From Scatophagus argus (Eukaryota > Chordata > Actinopteri > Scatophagidae), in assembly GCF_020382885.2 (NCBI RefSeq), contig NC_058514.1, positions 10,774,249-10,838,248 on the forward strand: a stretch of DNA of 64,000 bases, in the 5' to 3' direction. The first letter of the stretch is position 1; every line of letters starts with the position of its first letter. Made by a program: the position numbers and the translations under genes. Below the pieces are notes generated by a model that saw only the letters and a list, made by a program, of their open reading frames with translations, was not told where the DNA came from and made no database searches. This document shows positions 1 to 12,305 of the stretch, one piece after another.

Positions 1-3000
1 AACAATTCACCCCATAAAATCCAGACTCAGTTTGCCATATGTGAAAATGTATGGCTCCCACGGGTGCCCTGAAGGAAAATTACTGGCCGCGAGACAGCAA
101 TAGAAGATCCTTGTTTTCTTGCTTGCTGGTTAAAAGAAAAAGAATGTGCATGTACTCAGTGGGACTGGATGTAGTTTTGATGTGGCTGGGTGGTGCTGGT
201 CAGGCCTTGTTATCCACAGAATCCTTCAGTCGGTAAACCTGTCAGAGAGGGGAAAGCTCATCAGGCTGCTCCTGCCAATCGTGACTACATCTCTATAAGG
301 AAATGGGAGACTGGGAAGTGGTTTGTTGGGAAAAGAGAGGGTTTGAGAAGAGACAAACTCCATTTCCATTATTCAATATTTCCTCAGGACCTAAGCTAAA
401 GTTTTGTTGGTTTAGCTAAAAGTGAGAATCATGTTACTGGTTTGATCAAGTTCTTTGGCACAAGAGTTATAGCATAACCTAAAAATAAACTCCCGTCAGT
501 TTGCTCTTTCAGCTGCACTGCATGAAAAGGGAGATTAAGTATTGAAATCCCTTCTAAAGTGGCTGCATCCCAATTAGCAGCAGCTGTCAAAAAAAAAAAA
601 AAGAAAAGCGTTTTTATTCTGTAAATATGGTGTCTTTTTGTTGTAGCTGGTTTTTGGGCCTATGTTACCATTGTTTCAGACACCATTTCCCTTTTTGTAT
701 TCATTTATTTGGGGGCTGACCCATGACCCTGCATTATACCATAATATTTTTAGCCATGGTAGCTGTTACATGTTAATTAAAAAGCCTTATAAGTGTTCTG
801 ATTGTCTGATTGACCTGTTTTATACCTTATGATGTTTTCAGAACATCCGTGTCCATGCATTAACTAAAACAAGTCCTAAGTACTTTTTTGGTTTACTACA
901 TTTTCTGATAATTTGAGGAAGGACAGAAAGAGAAAGATGAAGTGTGAGAGTGACTATTCTGGTTTGGTTGTTCCCATCCTCCTGTCATTCAGCCTGAGGC
1001 AAACTGACATCAATGATAGTCATATTCTTTTCAATTATTTCAGTCAAGGAGTGAACATAGAGTCGCTTCTCCTTAGGACAGTGAGTTTACACAAGGAAAA
1101 GTTCATTAAAGTTCACAATTTGTCAACTGTTTTTGTAGAGAGTGAAATCATACTGTAACTGTAAGTCTGTGCAAGCTTTTCTAACGTCATCAAAAACGTT
1201 TTGCCCCTGAAACTTGATTCAACGGGTTTCTCACCTGAGGTTGCATTGCGTCCTACCTGATGGAGAACAATGGCATATGTTTTTCACAATAAACAAAAAA
1301 ATGTTAATCTAAACAAAAAATTCAGGGGTGCAAATAATGTAATAAACAACACCCAGCTGAATTTCATGTGGCTTCTTAATCAGGAAAACACACTGTATGA
1401 AAGCACAAACGTTCTGTTTATGATGGATTGGATGTTTTGTCGTTCCCAGGGACGGAAATACACCAACCCTGGATTTACTACAGCTAGATAATTGGATGAT
1501 ATGGACTTTGTTGACAGATATTCACATTGTATGTATTTGGGTTATGACCTCATTTCTCAATAAAAGCAGTTAACTGCGTTTGATGTGTTGGTCCACCTTT
1601 TGTTATGGTCTTGATCCCACATGTGTACACAGTAATGTGAGCCTGAGCTTATGTCACACACTGTTCTCTCTTTCTCTTCTCTTTCTGTCCTGCAACAGTA
1701 CATTAAAATAAGTGCTGTAAAATGCACCCACATCTGTTAACTGTCAGCTGTGCAAGTGAAGCTTATGTATGTTAATTACAGGCATTATCTTTTAACTGTG
1801 TCAGCGACTTATTGTCGACTTAAGTATTTTTGCTGTCATTACTGCTGTTACGTTCAGCTCATTTGCAAACAAAGTTTTTACACCACAGCTGCAAATCTCA
1901 GGCTTCGATTTTGTTCTATCGTGGAAAATGTGACCATACACAATGATGGGAATCTTTTACTACACCAACATGTAAACTTTGAAGAAACTAATTGTGTGTC
2001 ATTATGCCCGCTACATTGCTCTGTGACTCCTCTGTGTTTATTTAACTGAAAACAAACCCTAAAAGCTTGACTCTAATTGTGTGGTTGGTTTATTTTATTT
2101 GTATGAAGCAGCACTATGTTCCTTCAAGCTTTGGATTATGTTCTTCGATCCATCCCGATGCACCACTTTATGCGTGGACTACTTGCACATCTCTGTGCAA
2201 AACATTTGGATCGCATAGTAGTATTTTTTTTCCCCCTCTTTAAGCAAAACCAAAAACGCCATCTCCTGCCATAAAATCCTGGTTTAACATTGATCTGAGT
2301 GGTAACATGTGCTGCCACATTTATGTTTATAATATAGGTCGGTCCATATCACTTTGGAACATCTGCCAAATGCTTCAAGCTGTTCATGTTGTGACCAAGT
2401 TGGACCATGACAATTAAATGGTCCATGTATCAACAAGGAGGCCGCAAGCATCCAGGCTCGCACACCAGACACACACACACACACTCACACACACACATCA
2501 CCTGTGTCTGGTTTTCATCTTGCAGGGACTGATATAATGTCAGGCAATGGTCTCGATGCTGCAGTTTGGATGAGTGCTGAAAGACAGAGCTGACTTATGT
2601 CTCTTTTTATCTAACTGAGAGAGGGGCGATGTGGCAAACCTGGATTTCATAAGAGGGCCATTCTCTGACTCAGACCGTTAGTGTGTGGTAAGGCTGCACG
2701 TCTGTTGAGAAGAGACAGAAAGAGGATTAGAAGAAGCTAGAAGTGATTCTGTGGCGTGACCAGCGAGAGGAGCGCGGAGGAACTCGGCGACCTCGACATC
2801 CTTCTTCCACTCATGCTCCTGCCATTTTTTTCACCACATGTCTATCATGTACCCACTTTTAATAATAGGCCAGATCATGTGAGTCATGTGTTGGAGTGTG
2901 CTGCCATGCACGCAGGATGTGCGTGTGTCAGAGTGTGTGTGTGTTTAGTATTGATCAGGAGTCTGTGGTCGATGTAGAAAGGGCTCGTCAGGACAAGTTT

Positions 3001-4198
3001 CACACACGTCTGTCTCTCTGTGGCGCAAGCTGTCAAGCTTTTAAGACCCTTTTCCGTCAGACACTAACTTTGCCAAACAGCTGTGAAGTCGTTCACATCA
3101 AGCTCATTTAATGCATCTACATGCTAATTGGGATTCTACCTAAAACCAACTGACAAAATCATTTACATGTTCGAGGCTGGTTAGGATTTTAGATGCTGTG
3201 ACTGTTTGTGTGTTTGAGGGGGGGATCTGAACTTGACAGTTATAGTTCCTCATGATTCAGACCTCAGCAGTGGTTTCACAGCCCTGTGTGGTTTGCTACA
3301 CCACACAGCAGTTATCAACAGTCTATCATACACCAACCCCCTCTGTCATTTTAAGGCAGCCCACTCAAGATGCAGAAAAGTGTTAACCTGTCAGAAAATA
3401 TTAACACACTCTGAATGGAGTTATTATGGACATTCAGATATATGTTATGTGAAGGGTTTTTGTGACGGGTTGCTTGTGTGGTTTTCATTAAAGCAGTTTG
3501 CAGGGGGCCATCAGATCCTGCTTGTAAATAACAAAATTAATAACAAAATTCAAAAGTCAAGGTTTCGGTTTGAGTAGAAATGGTCAGTGTGAGGTTGTCA
3601 GTGAGCCACAGGTCATGTGGTGTATAACTCTGTCACAGCTGTGCTTAGTCACACCTCAATGTCACTGTCCTGTGTGAAACCGATGAACGCCTGACTCTGT
3701 GAGTGTGTGTGCTGTACATGCATCCTTATGCAAATGCCGTGTGTCCATTTTGTATAAATTATGATGCATTTTAAATACACGCTACGTGCTAAACTTTATG
3801 GTATAATGTTTTAGCATGAAATGAATGCACTTCACTGGCTTGGAGGGCCAATTTGTGTTTTGGAAGCCTATCAATGCACCAACACCAAAGAGTTTTTCCA
3901 GATTTACAATGCCATATTTTTTTGGTTTTCCAAGATCTTCCTGGAGCTGTCTCATCACTGTCCACAATTTGTTTTAATTATCTCCAGCTGTGAGTGTTTT
4001 TTTTTTCTTTTTCTGTTTTGCATTGGATTTGAGAACACTAGTATCAATGAACATCACATTCAGAGATCAAGCAAATTTGACATCTTTAAAGTTGCCCTGT
4101 GAAGTTATGTTTATATACAAATGAATTTCCTTCCTCATAAAACATTTGTTGGCACATTGATATGCTTCTTTGTGAGTTTCCTCCACTGCCTCCACTGT
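1..4198. other. Intergenic DNA, no gene supported
   Basis: AT-rich non-coding DNA. Open frames here are all under about 115 codons, have no splice context or recognisable protein motif, and look like chance. It contains a poly(A) run near 588-603 and a (CA)n microsatellite at about 2469-2498. I see no repeat family or RNA gene that I can name. Confidence 0.6.
2469..2498. repeat. (CA)n microsatellite
   Basis: An alternating CA tract interrupted once by a T (CACTCAC). Simple sequence, probably length-polymorphic. Confidence 0.9.
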
Positions 4199-4723
4199 CA
4201 GTGGTGGAAGAAATTTTCAGATACTTTACTTAAAAAAAAAAAAAAAGCACCAACACAGCAATGTTAAAGTCCTGCATATGAAAACCTACGAAATTAAAAA
4301 TACATTTGCAGCGACATGTAGTTAAGGCATTAAAGTACTAGTGATTTGAACATTTGTTGAAATGAAACCATGTGAGAAGTTTAGGGGGTAAAATCACTAT
4401 TTGGTGGAGCTGTTAACAACTAGACAGCTGAGATGTGAGACATCAGAAGCCCAAAAGGTTGTAAACCACTAGTTTAATCTTTAACAATGTGTTGTATTGT
4501 AACAGCTTGGAAGAACTATTAAAAGCAATCCGTAACTAAAAGCTGTCAAATAAATGCAGTGGAGTAGATAGTACAATGATGCTTCTCTGCTTCTCTTTCT
4601 CTCGGAAGTATAGTGGAGTGGAAGTATAAAGCAAAACGAAATGGAAATGCTAAAGTAAAGTGTAAGTACCTCTAAAATGTACTTAAATACAGTACTTGAG
4701 TAAATAATTACTCTCCACCACTG
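4199..4723 (-). mobile_element. MITE with CAGTGGTGG ends (hAT-like), full length
   Basis: The left end reads CAGTGGTGGAAG and the right end reads CTCTCCACCACTG, so the termini are inverted repeats. Internally it has the diagnostic phrases of a very common teleost non-autonomous transposon: AGTCCTGCAT near the left end, GCAGTGGAGTAGATAG in the middle, and GTACTTGAGTAAATAA next to the right end. There is no transposase frame. The terminal bases suggest a hAT-type origin, but I could not identify an 8-bp target duplication. Orientation is set relative to the second copy at 11913. Confidence 0.75.
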
Positions 4724-5285
4724 CTGCTTGTTAAAACGCTGTTCTTTAGCCCTACTACTGGTCAAACCTCCAAGGGATCCTTCTAACTAAACTTAAAGAG
4801 GCACAGATTTTACACAGTAATCAGTTTACTCGCCACAAACAGATGTATTATGCTGTCTGGAACTCTGGAAAGGCTTCTGATGATGTTTTGTTTGTTTTGT
4901 TTTGTTTTGTTTTTTTGGGCTTGTCACATCTTTAACGGAAAGTGTGTGACACAAGCTGGGTGTGGATTTTGGAAGATCTGGGCGTTTACCTGATGGGTTG
5001 GGTCTAAGGAATTATGCAGTTTAATCGTAGGATCTGCTGTGTTTGGTGCTTGGCCCACATTAGGGACTAAAAAGTAAGATATCTCACTGTCTACAGCACT
5101 GATTTGGACGATTTTCATCTGTCCCCCAACTTTATGAAAGTACAAGACCACTTTAAGTAAAATGTAGTCTGGACTTGGGGCACCCTGTTCCAGGCTTGGT
5201 TCGGTTGTCTTTAATTTTGCAGTACTGGTGGATATCTGTGAGGATTAGCAGGATTAGCAAAATGTATGTTACTAAGAGAGAGGGA

Positions 5286-5324
<39 letters not shown>

Positions 5325-7049
5325 GTGGGGAGAAGAGTTTGTGGCTGACAGCTTAATCATAAACATGTTCTTACTAACTTAAAAGCAAGACTGAAGAAAA
5401 GAAAGAAAAGAGCTGCAGAAACAGCAAAACAATCTCTAACATTATTGAAGTCACATATTTTGTGACTTGACTGTACCCCCAGTGCACACCGAGGACATCA
5501 GCAACCGCGCTCAGATGTCCCGGAGGCCTGGCAGCGTTTAAACTCTGGAACTTTGCATCGCGTCTCACGAGAGAGAGAGAGGATGCAGAGCCTGGCCACG
5601 GGGTCAAAGGCCACAATTGCGCTTTCTCTCAGCTACGATCGAATTACAGACGTCTGAACCCACTGACACATCGGCTTGTGATGAAAGGCTTTGCTGACTC
5701 ATTTTAAAACCCAAGGAGAGGTTATTTATTTGTCAGTGTCAGGCTTTTAAAATTAGAACAAAGAGAAGAAGAAGGAGGAAGAGGACATCAGTGAGGCTCA
5801 CATTTGCTTGTGAGTCATGCGAGGAGTTGTGGAAACAGCATGTTGGTCCCCTCTGCCTTTTCTGGTTGTTGATAGCAGAAGAATGACACAATATTTCCAT
5901 GAACCACCGCATAAATAAATTGTGTTTTAATCTGTTTTTGATTTGCTCAGTAACTCTGGTGGCATCAAAGGAATTTTGTGAACATCCAGAAGAAAACTTA
6001 TAGGTTCAATCCTAAAGCTGTCCAACTTTCATTTAGTAACCCAAAAGCCTTCAAAAAAGGTTTCGTCATCAAACAAAGTAACACAAAAAGCGTGCAACAG
6101 TATGTGAGACCAAACAACTGAGCTGCTTGATATCTGGCCTGGGTCAAGGGCTCTCACTTTCATCCGTCTTCACACAACCACTCTTAACAGCCTTCATTCC
6201 TACAGATCCTTCTATTGTCTGTAGCCGTCGTTTGTCATGTACATCACGCATGACCTCGACACCCTTTGATCCTATCAGTCTTTTGAAAGATACGCGCCAC
6301 TGTCAGATAGATGGATGTTTTTCTGTTATGTTGTTAAGACTTCGGTCAGATCCTACAGCTGCCTGATGACCCCACGGGAGCCGAAAATGGCTGACAGCGA
6401 GCGTTCTTCACATTCCTGCAGCAGGAACGTTCAGTTTTCTGACTTTGTTTTCTTGGGGCTCTGGTGACATCACTGTGCATCACATCCTGGTGACAAGCAA
6501 ACAGCCATGGAGACGCAAAGACGCCCCCGTAGGGGCCTTTTGAAGTCTACAAAAATGCAGGAAGTTTCAAAGCAAAGGTCATTGTGATGATGCATTGCGC
6601 CCTAACACAAATGAATTTGTTGATGTATGTAGGCTGTAATGGTTTCTGTGGTCATTTCTCTGAAACCAGCCTTGGCTTTTGAAATAAAAACTGAATGTCT
6701 ACTCATAGTTTCACAACCATTTATAGTCTGAGCTGACCTGTCAAGATTTTAGGGAGTGGTGTCTTTTTTTTTTTTTTTATAACATTTCTAAGTCCAAAAA
6801 TAGAAAAATGCAAATGTGGGAACGTGTTTGTCTGCTTTAAAATAAGCAGTAATCATCAGAATTTCTAGCTAAGTGGCTTACTGTCTGTCCAGCATTTCCA
6901 CTGTGTGAGATGGTTCTGGGTGCTTCTATATCAGAGTTTAGAGGAATTACTCACATGTCTGTCCTGCTAGTAAGTTAGCTGTTTTCAAAATTGTCATCTT
7001 TTGTTTCAAGTGCAAACTTTTTCTCCTTGTCATAAAAGACAAAGCAAAG
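4724..7049. other. Intergenic DNA, no gene supported
   Basis: Non-coding by inspection. It contains a (TTTTG)n-like stretch near 4888-4912, a (GA)n microsatellite at about 5291-5319 and purine-rich sequence around 5760-5790. No exon with paired splice sites or a recognisable protein was found. Confidence 0.6.
5291..5319. repeat. (GA)n microsatellite
   Basis: Perfect GA dinucleotide run inside a longer purine tract (about 5277-5332). Confidence 0.9.
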
Positions 7050-7390
7050 ACATAAAAAAAAACTTCAAGCTTTATTTTGTCAGTATGTTTTTCACACACG
7101 CTGAAATTCTTCCTCTGCATTTAACCCATCGCTGATTGAAACACACACACACATGCAACATACACACACAAATGCAACTTACAACATGCAACATGCAGTA
7201 AAACACACAGGAGCAGTGGGCTGCCATGCCAGGTGCCCAGGGAGCAACTGGGGGGTCAGTGCCTTGCTCAAGGGCACATCAGCCAACCATTGGCCACCAC
7301 ACCTAAATTTTGTCCTGCCAATCTGGGACCCCTGGGCTACCCTCTGCTCACAAGCTGCTTCTCAAACCTCTAGGCTACAGCTGCCCACCA
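7050..7390. repeat. Dispersed teleost repeat
   Basis: Contains phrases recurrent in fish genomes: CCTCTGCATTTAACCCATC near 7111, GGAGCAGTGGGCTGCC near 7210 and GTGCCTTGCTCAAGGGCAC near 7259. A 95-codon open frame crosses it (7153-7440), but that frame is a by-product of the repeat and should not be called a gene. The class is unassigned. It is interrupted by (CA)n stretches near 7141-7170. Confidence 0.6.
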
Positions 7391-8302
7391 TAACCAGACA
7401 TTTCACACACACACACACAAAAATATATTCTCATACCTAAACCATCTTTAATTCAGTGCTTCACACACCTCAAACCCAGACATGGTTTGGAAACACCATA
7501 GTACTTTAGGAAATAAAGGTGTATGTTTTCCTAGGCCTTAGCTGAGCTCAAGCGATGACACGGTGAAAAGCTCAATCAGCACCTTGGCGGGAGTAGGTTG
7601 AAAAAGAGGACGGCAGCTTTGACAGCTGAGTGTTAAGAAATAAAGATGGTTAAAAGTTCATTTAAAATAAGAACCAAATGTTTGTGTCTTTCTGTTATCA
7701 TTTTTGTACTTTTTTATGTTTTAGTCACCACTTTCTCTTACCCAAAGGACTTTTCCAATCCAGGGCGGGTGCTCGTCAGGTTGGTATTTAAACCCAGATC
7801 ATCTTATTGGAGGTTTGTCTAACAACTTGGCCTATGCGTAACCAAATAAATCACTATCACTTGTCTAGGTCACACAGTTAGAGATGAGTAGTTGCATGAC
7901 ACACAAAGACATATTTAACAGAGGCAAAGCAGCTCCATCATGGCAGGTTCAGACACATAAAGCAAAATGCTAATTGTCAGTCAAAGGGGGGGGGAGAAGA
8001 GGGAGATTCAGGGCGTGACAGGGTGAAACTGGCTGGGGATGTCTGCAAAATCCTTGGAGCAAATATCTCCTAGCTGTTTAAGTCTGTATAGATTGTTGGG
8101 CCATCCAGATCCTCTTTCCCCACATTCTTTCTCCTTCTGCCTCTTCATCGGTCACCCAGACTACCTCATCTTTTCTTTTAAAGATGGCATTATTTGCTGT
8201 ATTTGTTTCTCATTGACCTTATATTTTCTTCAGCAAGACATAAAACAGAAAAAGACTTAACACAAGAGTCAGTATTCAAATTATTCATTAGAATAATTCC
8301 TG

Positions 8303-8332
8303 TTATTCTAATAAGAAGACTTATTAGAATAA
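8303..8332. repeat. 13-bp perfect inverted repeat
   Basis: The left arm TTATTCTAATAAG (8303-8315) and right arm CTTATTAGAATAA (8320-8332) are exact reverse complements around a 4-nt spacer. A third partial unit, ATTAGAATAA, lies at about 8287-8296. Confidence 0.85.
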
Positions 8333-9576
8333 GCTTTGTTTTAGAGTGGATACCCAGAGGCAGAAACTCAAAGGGCCCATGGTTCTTCCTTGACACCAAA
8401 TACATCACTCACGTCAATTTTACAACAGGAGAACTCAGTCAATTATACTGACAGAGAAATTCACTGTGGAATTTATTGCTTCAGTTGACTACATTTACCA
8501 TCAACACTGATTGGACATCCATGTAAAATGTGAAATTTCCCTTTAACTACAAGGCAAGTCCCTCCCAATGCACCTGCGTGAGTGAGCATACCATAGCTCA
8601 GTAGTCTACTCAGCTACTGCAGTTACCACCCACCAACAGACAATTAGTCATTCAGCAGGACAATTAAAGAGAGACCTAATCAGTCAGCGGTGAGGGAGCT
8701 GTTCAGTCTGTCAGGAGATGTTTAATGTTAATAACGTCCCTCTTGGTTAGGTTTTATTTTGTGACTACTTTTCCTCTTTGTCTCGACTTTTTAAAGACTT
8801 TTTACTCTTGCCATATTTGCAGCTTTTCTGATTGGATGCAGCTGCACTTTGGGAACAGATTACTTGAGTTGTCAACATGAGGCAAAAATAGAGCTCTGCT
8901 GTCTCATGTTGCTTTGAAAACTCACATTCAGAGCAGTGAGTGCCAGACCTCTTTTATAACTGACAAAAACTGTGATTTAGTTAGTTTTTCCATGAGGTGT
9001 TTCAAGCATCTGTCATCCGCTGAAGCGTCCAGTCATTTCATCACTTGGCCAGCCCACAAGGGAGGTGTTTCATTCCTAAATTTGATATGTTTAAAAACTC
9101 CAGCATCTCCTCTCAATGACTGCTGTAATGAATGTTTCTGTGTGATATTTAGGTTGACTGTCAAAAATAAAATACTCACTTGAAGGATATAATCATCTGC
9201 ACTTTGTAAGTGTTCAGCATGTGGTGACAATGTGCATGCAGAACAGATGTACAGTGTGTTGCAGTGAAAACCTTCACACTGACTTGTCCGGCAGCCAGCT
9301 AGGCACTCAGTCAGTGTTCTCCGTCTCCAGTCCTCACCCCTCAGGGACAGCAGCTGGCAGGCTGCCCTGTGTTTTTGTCTCACTATGCCTGTCTGCCACT
9401 TGTGGTTCCTCTTGCTACAGTTTCTGCGCCTCAGCCAATCAGAGTGCACTTCAGGTCGCCGCAGAGGCCAGACAGGGTGGTGTCCTCTCTGCAGACGTGG
9501 AAGAGGAGCTCACGTGAGATCTGTTTATTTGTCGATTTGTTTGTAGAGAGAGCGGGAAGATAAAGGAAAATGAGAT

Positions 9577-9597
9577 GGGGGGGGGGGGGGGGGGGGG
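9577..9597 (+). repeat. Poly-G tract (21 G)
   Basis: Uninterrupted run of 21 guanines, capable of forming a G-quadruplex. Confidence 0.9.
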
Positions 9598-9650
9598 TAT
9601 GCCCATGAAATGAAGTTAAGAAAATCTCTAATGGCGGGAAAGGCAGGAAG

Positions 9651-9681
9651 GGAGGAGAGGAGGAGGAGGAGGAGGTGGTGG
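9651..9681 (+). repeat. (GGA)n stretch
   Basis: GGA trinucleotide repeat within a purine-rich strand, close to the upstream poly-G tract. Confidence 0.85.
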
Positions 9682-10325
9682 GGGCAACTAGATTTTGCAT
9701 TTATGTTATAGATATTTCCACTCATCAGCTGTTAGTCATTGCTTTGGCTCATAAGCACATATTACTCTACATGACCAATTACTTTACCTGACCAGGGACT
9801 TTATTTGATTATCCATGCTGGCCTTTCTCACTTCTAAGGAAAGTCTGGTGATTCAATTACATTGTTCAGTTCTCCAAGGTAAAGCAGTTCTTGTACCTTT
9901 TGGATGAGGAGAGAAAGAGAGATCAAGCAGAGCAACGTCTAGCATCAAGGTCCGTGATGGTTTCTATATCTCAGGCTCCTCAGGGGACTCTTCTGAAGAC
10001 CAATTGTTAGGCCTGACTGACTCGTGTCCCAGAATTTCACATAATAAAAAGCTCAAGGTTGCAGTGCTCTTTATGTCTGACTTTCTAATGCCTCAAGCTA
10101 GGAAACCTACTCTCAGTGCTAAATCCCATACTTTCTCTCTTCCTCCTCACCTGACTAGGTAGTGTACAGTGGGTTTAGGCCCAGTAAGGCTTTTGTGCCA
10201 AGTCTCATTCAGGATGTCAGATGTTGGCATGTCCCTCAGAGTTTCATCTGGACCTTTAGGTGCTGGAAGGGACTTTAAATGTAGCTTTTCTAATCCCTGA
10301 GACCAATGATTAAGGAATGTGGTGT

Positions 10326-10347
10326 GGGGGGGGGGGGGGGGGGGGAG
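10326..10347 (+). repeat. Poly-G tract (22 G)
   Basis: Uninterrupted run of 22 guanines about 730 bp downstream of the first poly-G tract. Confidence 0.9.
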
Positions 10348-11912
10348 TAAATCCAATGAACTGATCAGAAATTAAGTGTTTAAGAGTCTACCAAGTCATC
10401 ACATGGGCACTTAACGAGATCAGCACTGATGGTTTGCTGAATCAATTGACTGTACCATGTATGCCAGCAGCACCTGTTTTCTTTCCATTTGTGAAGAAAG
10501 AGAAGTTATGATTTGACAGTCATTGCTGCGAAAAAAAAGCCTTTGTGAATGACTTTTAATTTCCTTCTTATGATTTCTTTGCAAACCTTGTGCCAGAAAA
10601 TGTCAAAACAGAGAGTGAAATCCAGCAAACAACTCTGAGAGGCAGAAAACAGATTTTCATTAAAAAACGAAGCTTGCCAAGCTCTACATTGCTGTCATAA
10701 ATCAGTTTCAGCGTACACGTCCTGTGTGGATAATATCCCAACTGTCTTTGCAGCGGCTCTCCAGCCCCTGTTTTCTCTGCTCGGAGTCTTGGTCTGCCTC
10801 CAACTAAAGCACTGGCCCATTTTTACTGGCTCCCCTTACATTTCCATCACTATCACTTCACCATTCGGATCAGCTGTGGGTCTCATTTCTCTCTGTCCCA
10901 TCCAAGAGGCCACAGCGTGGTCATACAGTATTAATTGAAAAAATGTGAGATGAAATGGAGGCAAGTCATCTGAACATTGTGAAAACAAAGAGGGAATGTG
11001 GCCTCTATTGATAGCAAATTGACCAGCTGAGCTTTATTTTTGTGCTCAAATTGTAAAACAAAGAAAAGATGTTTTTCCTCTTTTTTAATAAAGCAGTCAA
11101 ACTCTATTGGTTATTACATCAGCTTCATTGTACTGTAATTGCCATTACTTCACTCACTTTGAAGGCTTCCCTTAGCCAACATGTACTCATATAGCAAAGA
11201 AAGAAGACTAATTTTCTTCACCCGCAGGTGACCCAGGACTGATGTCTTTGCCATGTTCAGCCTTTAATGTGCAGATGCCATACAGCTCATTATTGCTTCT
11301 GAAGAATTCCAGTAAAGGCATGGCACAGTCATTCAATTAACCATCAGTGCTGACTTCATTAAGTGCCCCTGTGATGACCTGGTACACTCTTAAACACTTA
11401 ATTACTGATTTCCTATCTTAAACAACTCATTTATGATGTAACCTTCCATCACTATTCATTCTTTCTTTCGCAAACTTTAGTGTACTTTGAGTATAAACAC
11501 GGTAGAGAGGGCAATACGTCAGTCACTGTATCCTCAATATCTTAAAGGGCCATTCATTTTATATTTTACCCTGCCATATAAAAGAGCATAATCAATGCAG
11601 GAGTTTAATGAGCTTGTCTCACGGATTATTTTTCCAGTTGCTTCCGCATGTGGCTTTTAAAAATGTATTTGTACAGTTTGTCCTTTCTGCTTTGGAACCA
11701 AATAGCCCCACCTACTGAGACACTAAGTCGACCAGTCAGGCAAGACATTTACAGTGAGATATACAGCATAATGAGCCTTCATATACAAGTTTACACTGAT
11801 TTCTCATCATTGTCACAGTGGAATAATTTACAGTAGCTTTCACAGGGGACATATTTGTTTTTGTCAGTTAATCACCACTGAAGCTTTATCAAGGCTGTAG
11901 AGATTGATAAAC

Positions 11913-12305
11913 GCAGTGATGGAAAATAACTAAGTACTTTTACTCAGGTCTTAAAGTAAACGACCCCAAAATTCCGTTCTGCCACCTGATACGGGCAGAA
12001 GACCTTCTGCTTCATCATTTCAAAGGGGAAAAGTGTATTTTTTACTCCGCTACATTTATTTGACAACAACTGTGGATACTAGTTGTGTTGCAAATGACAA
12101 ATTTCACAAAAAACACAGGACTCATTCATCAAGTGTGCTTATATTTTAAAAATGACACCAGCTGAGAGTCTGTAATGTGGTTAAAATGAGCTCAGCATGG
12201 ATTAGCAAACACTGAAATGCTTCTTTTTCTTCTTCTATAAGCATATTTGGTATACAATATTTTTGTGCTTATGTAAAAATTTGAATACAGGACTTTTACT
12301 TAGCA
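11913..12305 (+). mobile_element. Second copy of the CAGTGGTGG MITE, 3' truncated
   Basis: It begins CAGTGATGGAAAATAACTAA and continues with GTACTTTTACTCAGG and TTTTTACTCCGCTACATTTA. These are the reverse-complement counterparts of the right half of the element at 4199-4723. Similarity fades near the GGACTTTTACTT phrase at about 12291-12302, and no opposite terminal repeat is visible, so this copy is decayed or truncated. Confidence 0.65.

Larger units (their letters stand above)
7391..11912. other. Intergenic DNA, no gene supported
   Basis: Non-coding. It includes an inverted repeat at 8303-8332, two long poly-G tracts (9577-9597 and 10326-10347) and a (GGA)n stretch at about 9651-9681. Short open frames here show low-complexity translations (poly-Pro, Ser-rich) and no domain. 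Confidence 0.6.

Noticed and set aside
7153..7440. 95-codon plus-strand open frame
   Set aside because: It coincides with a dispersed teleost repeat known to produce spurious protein predictions.
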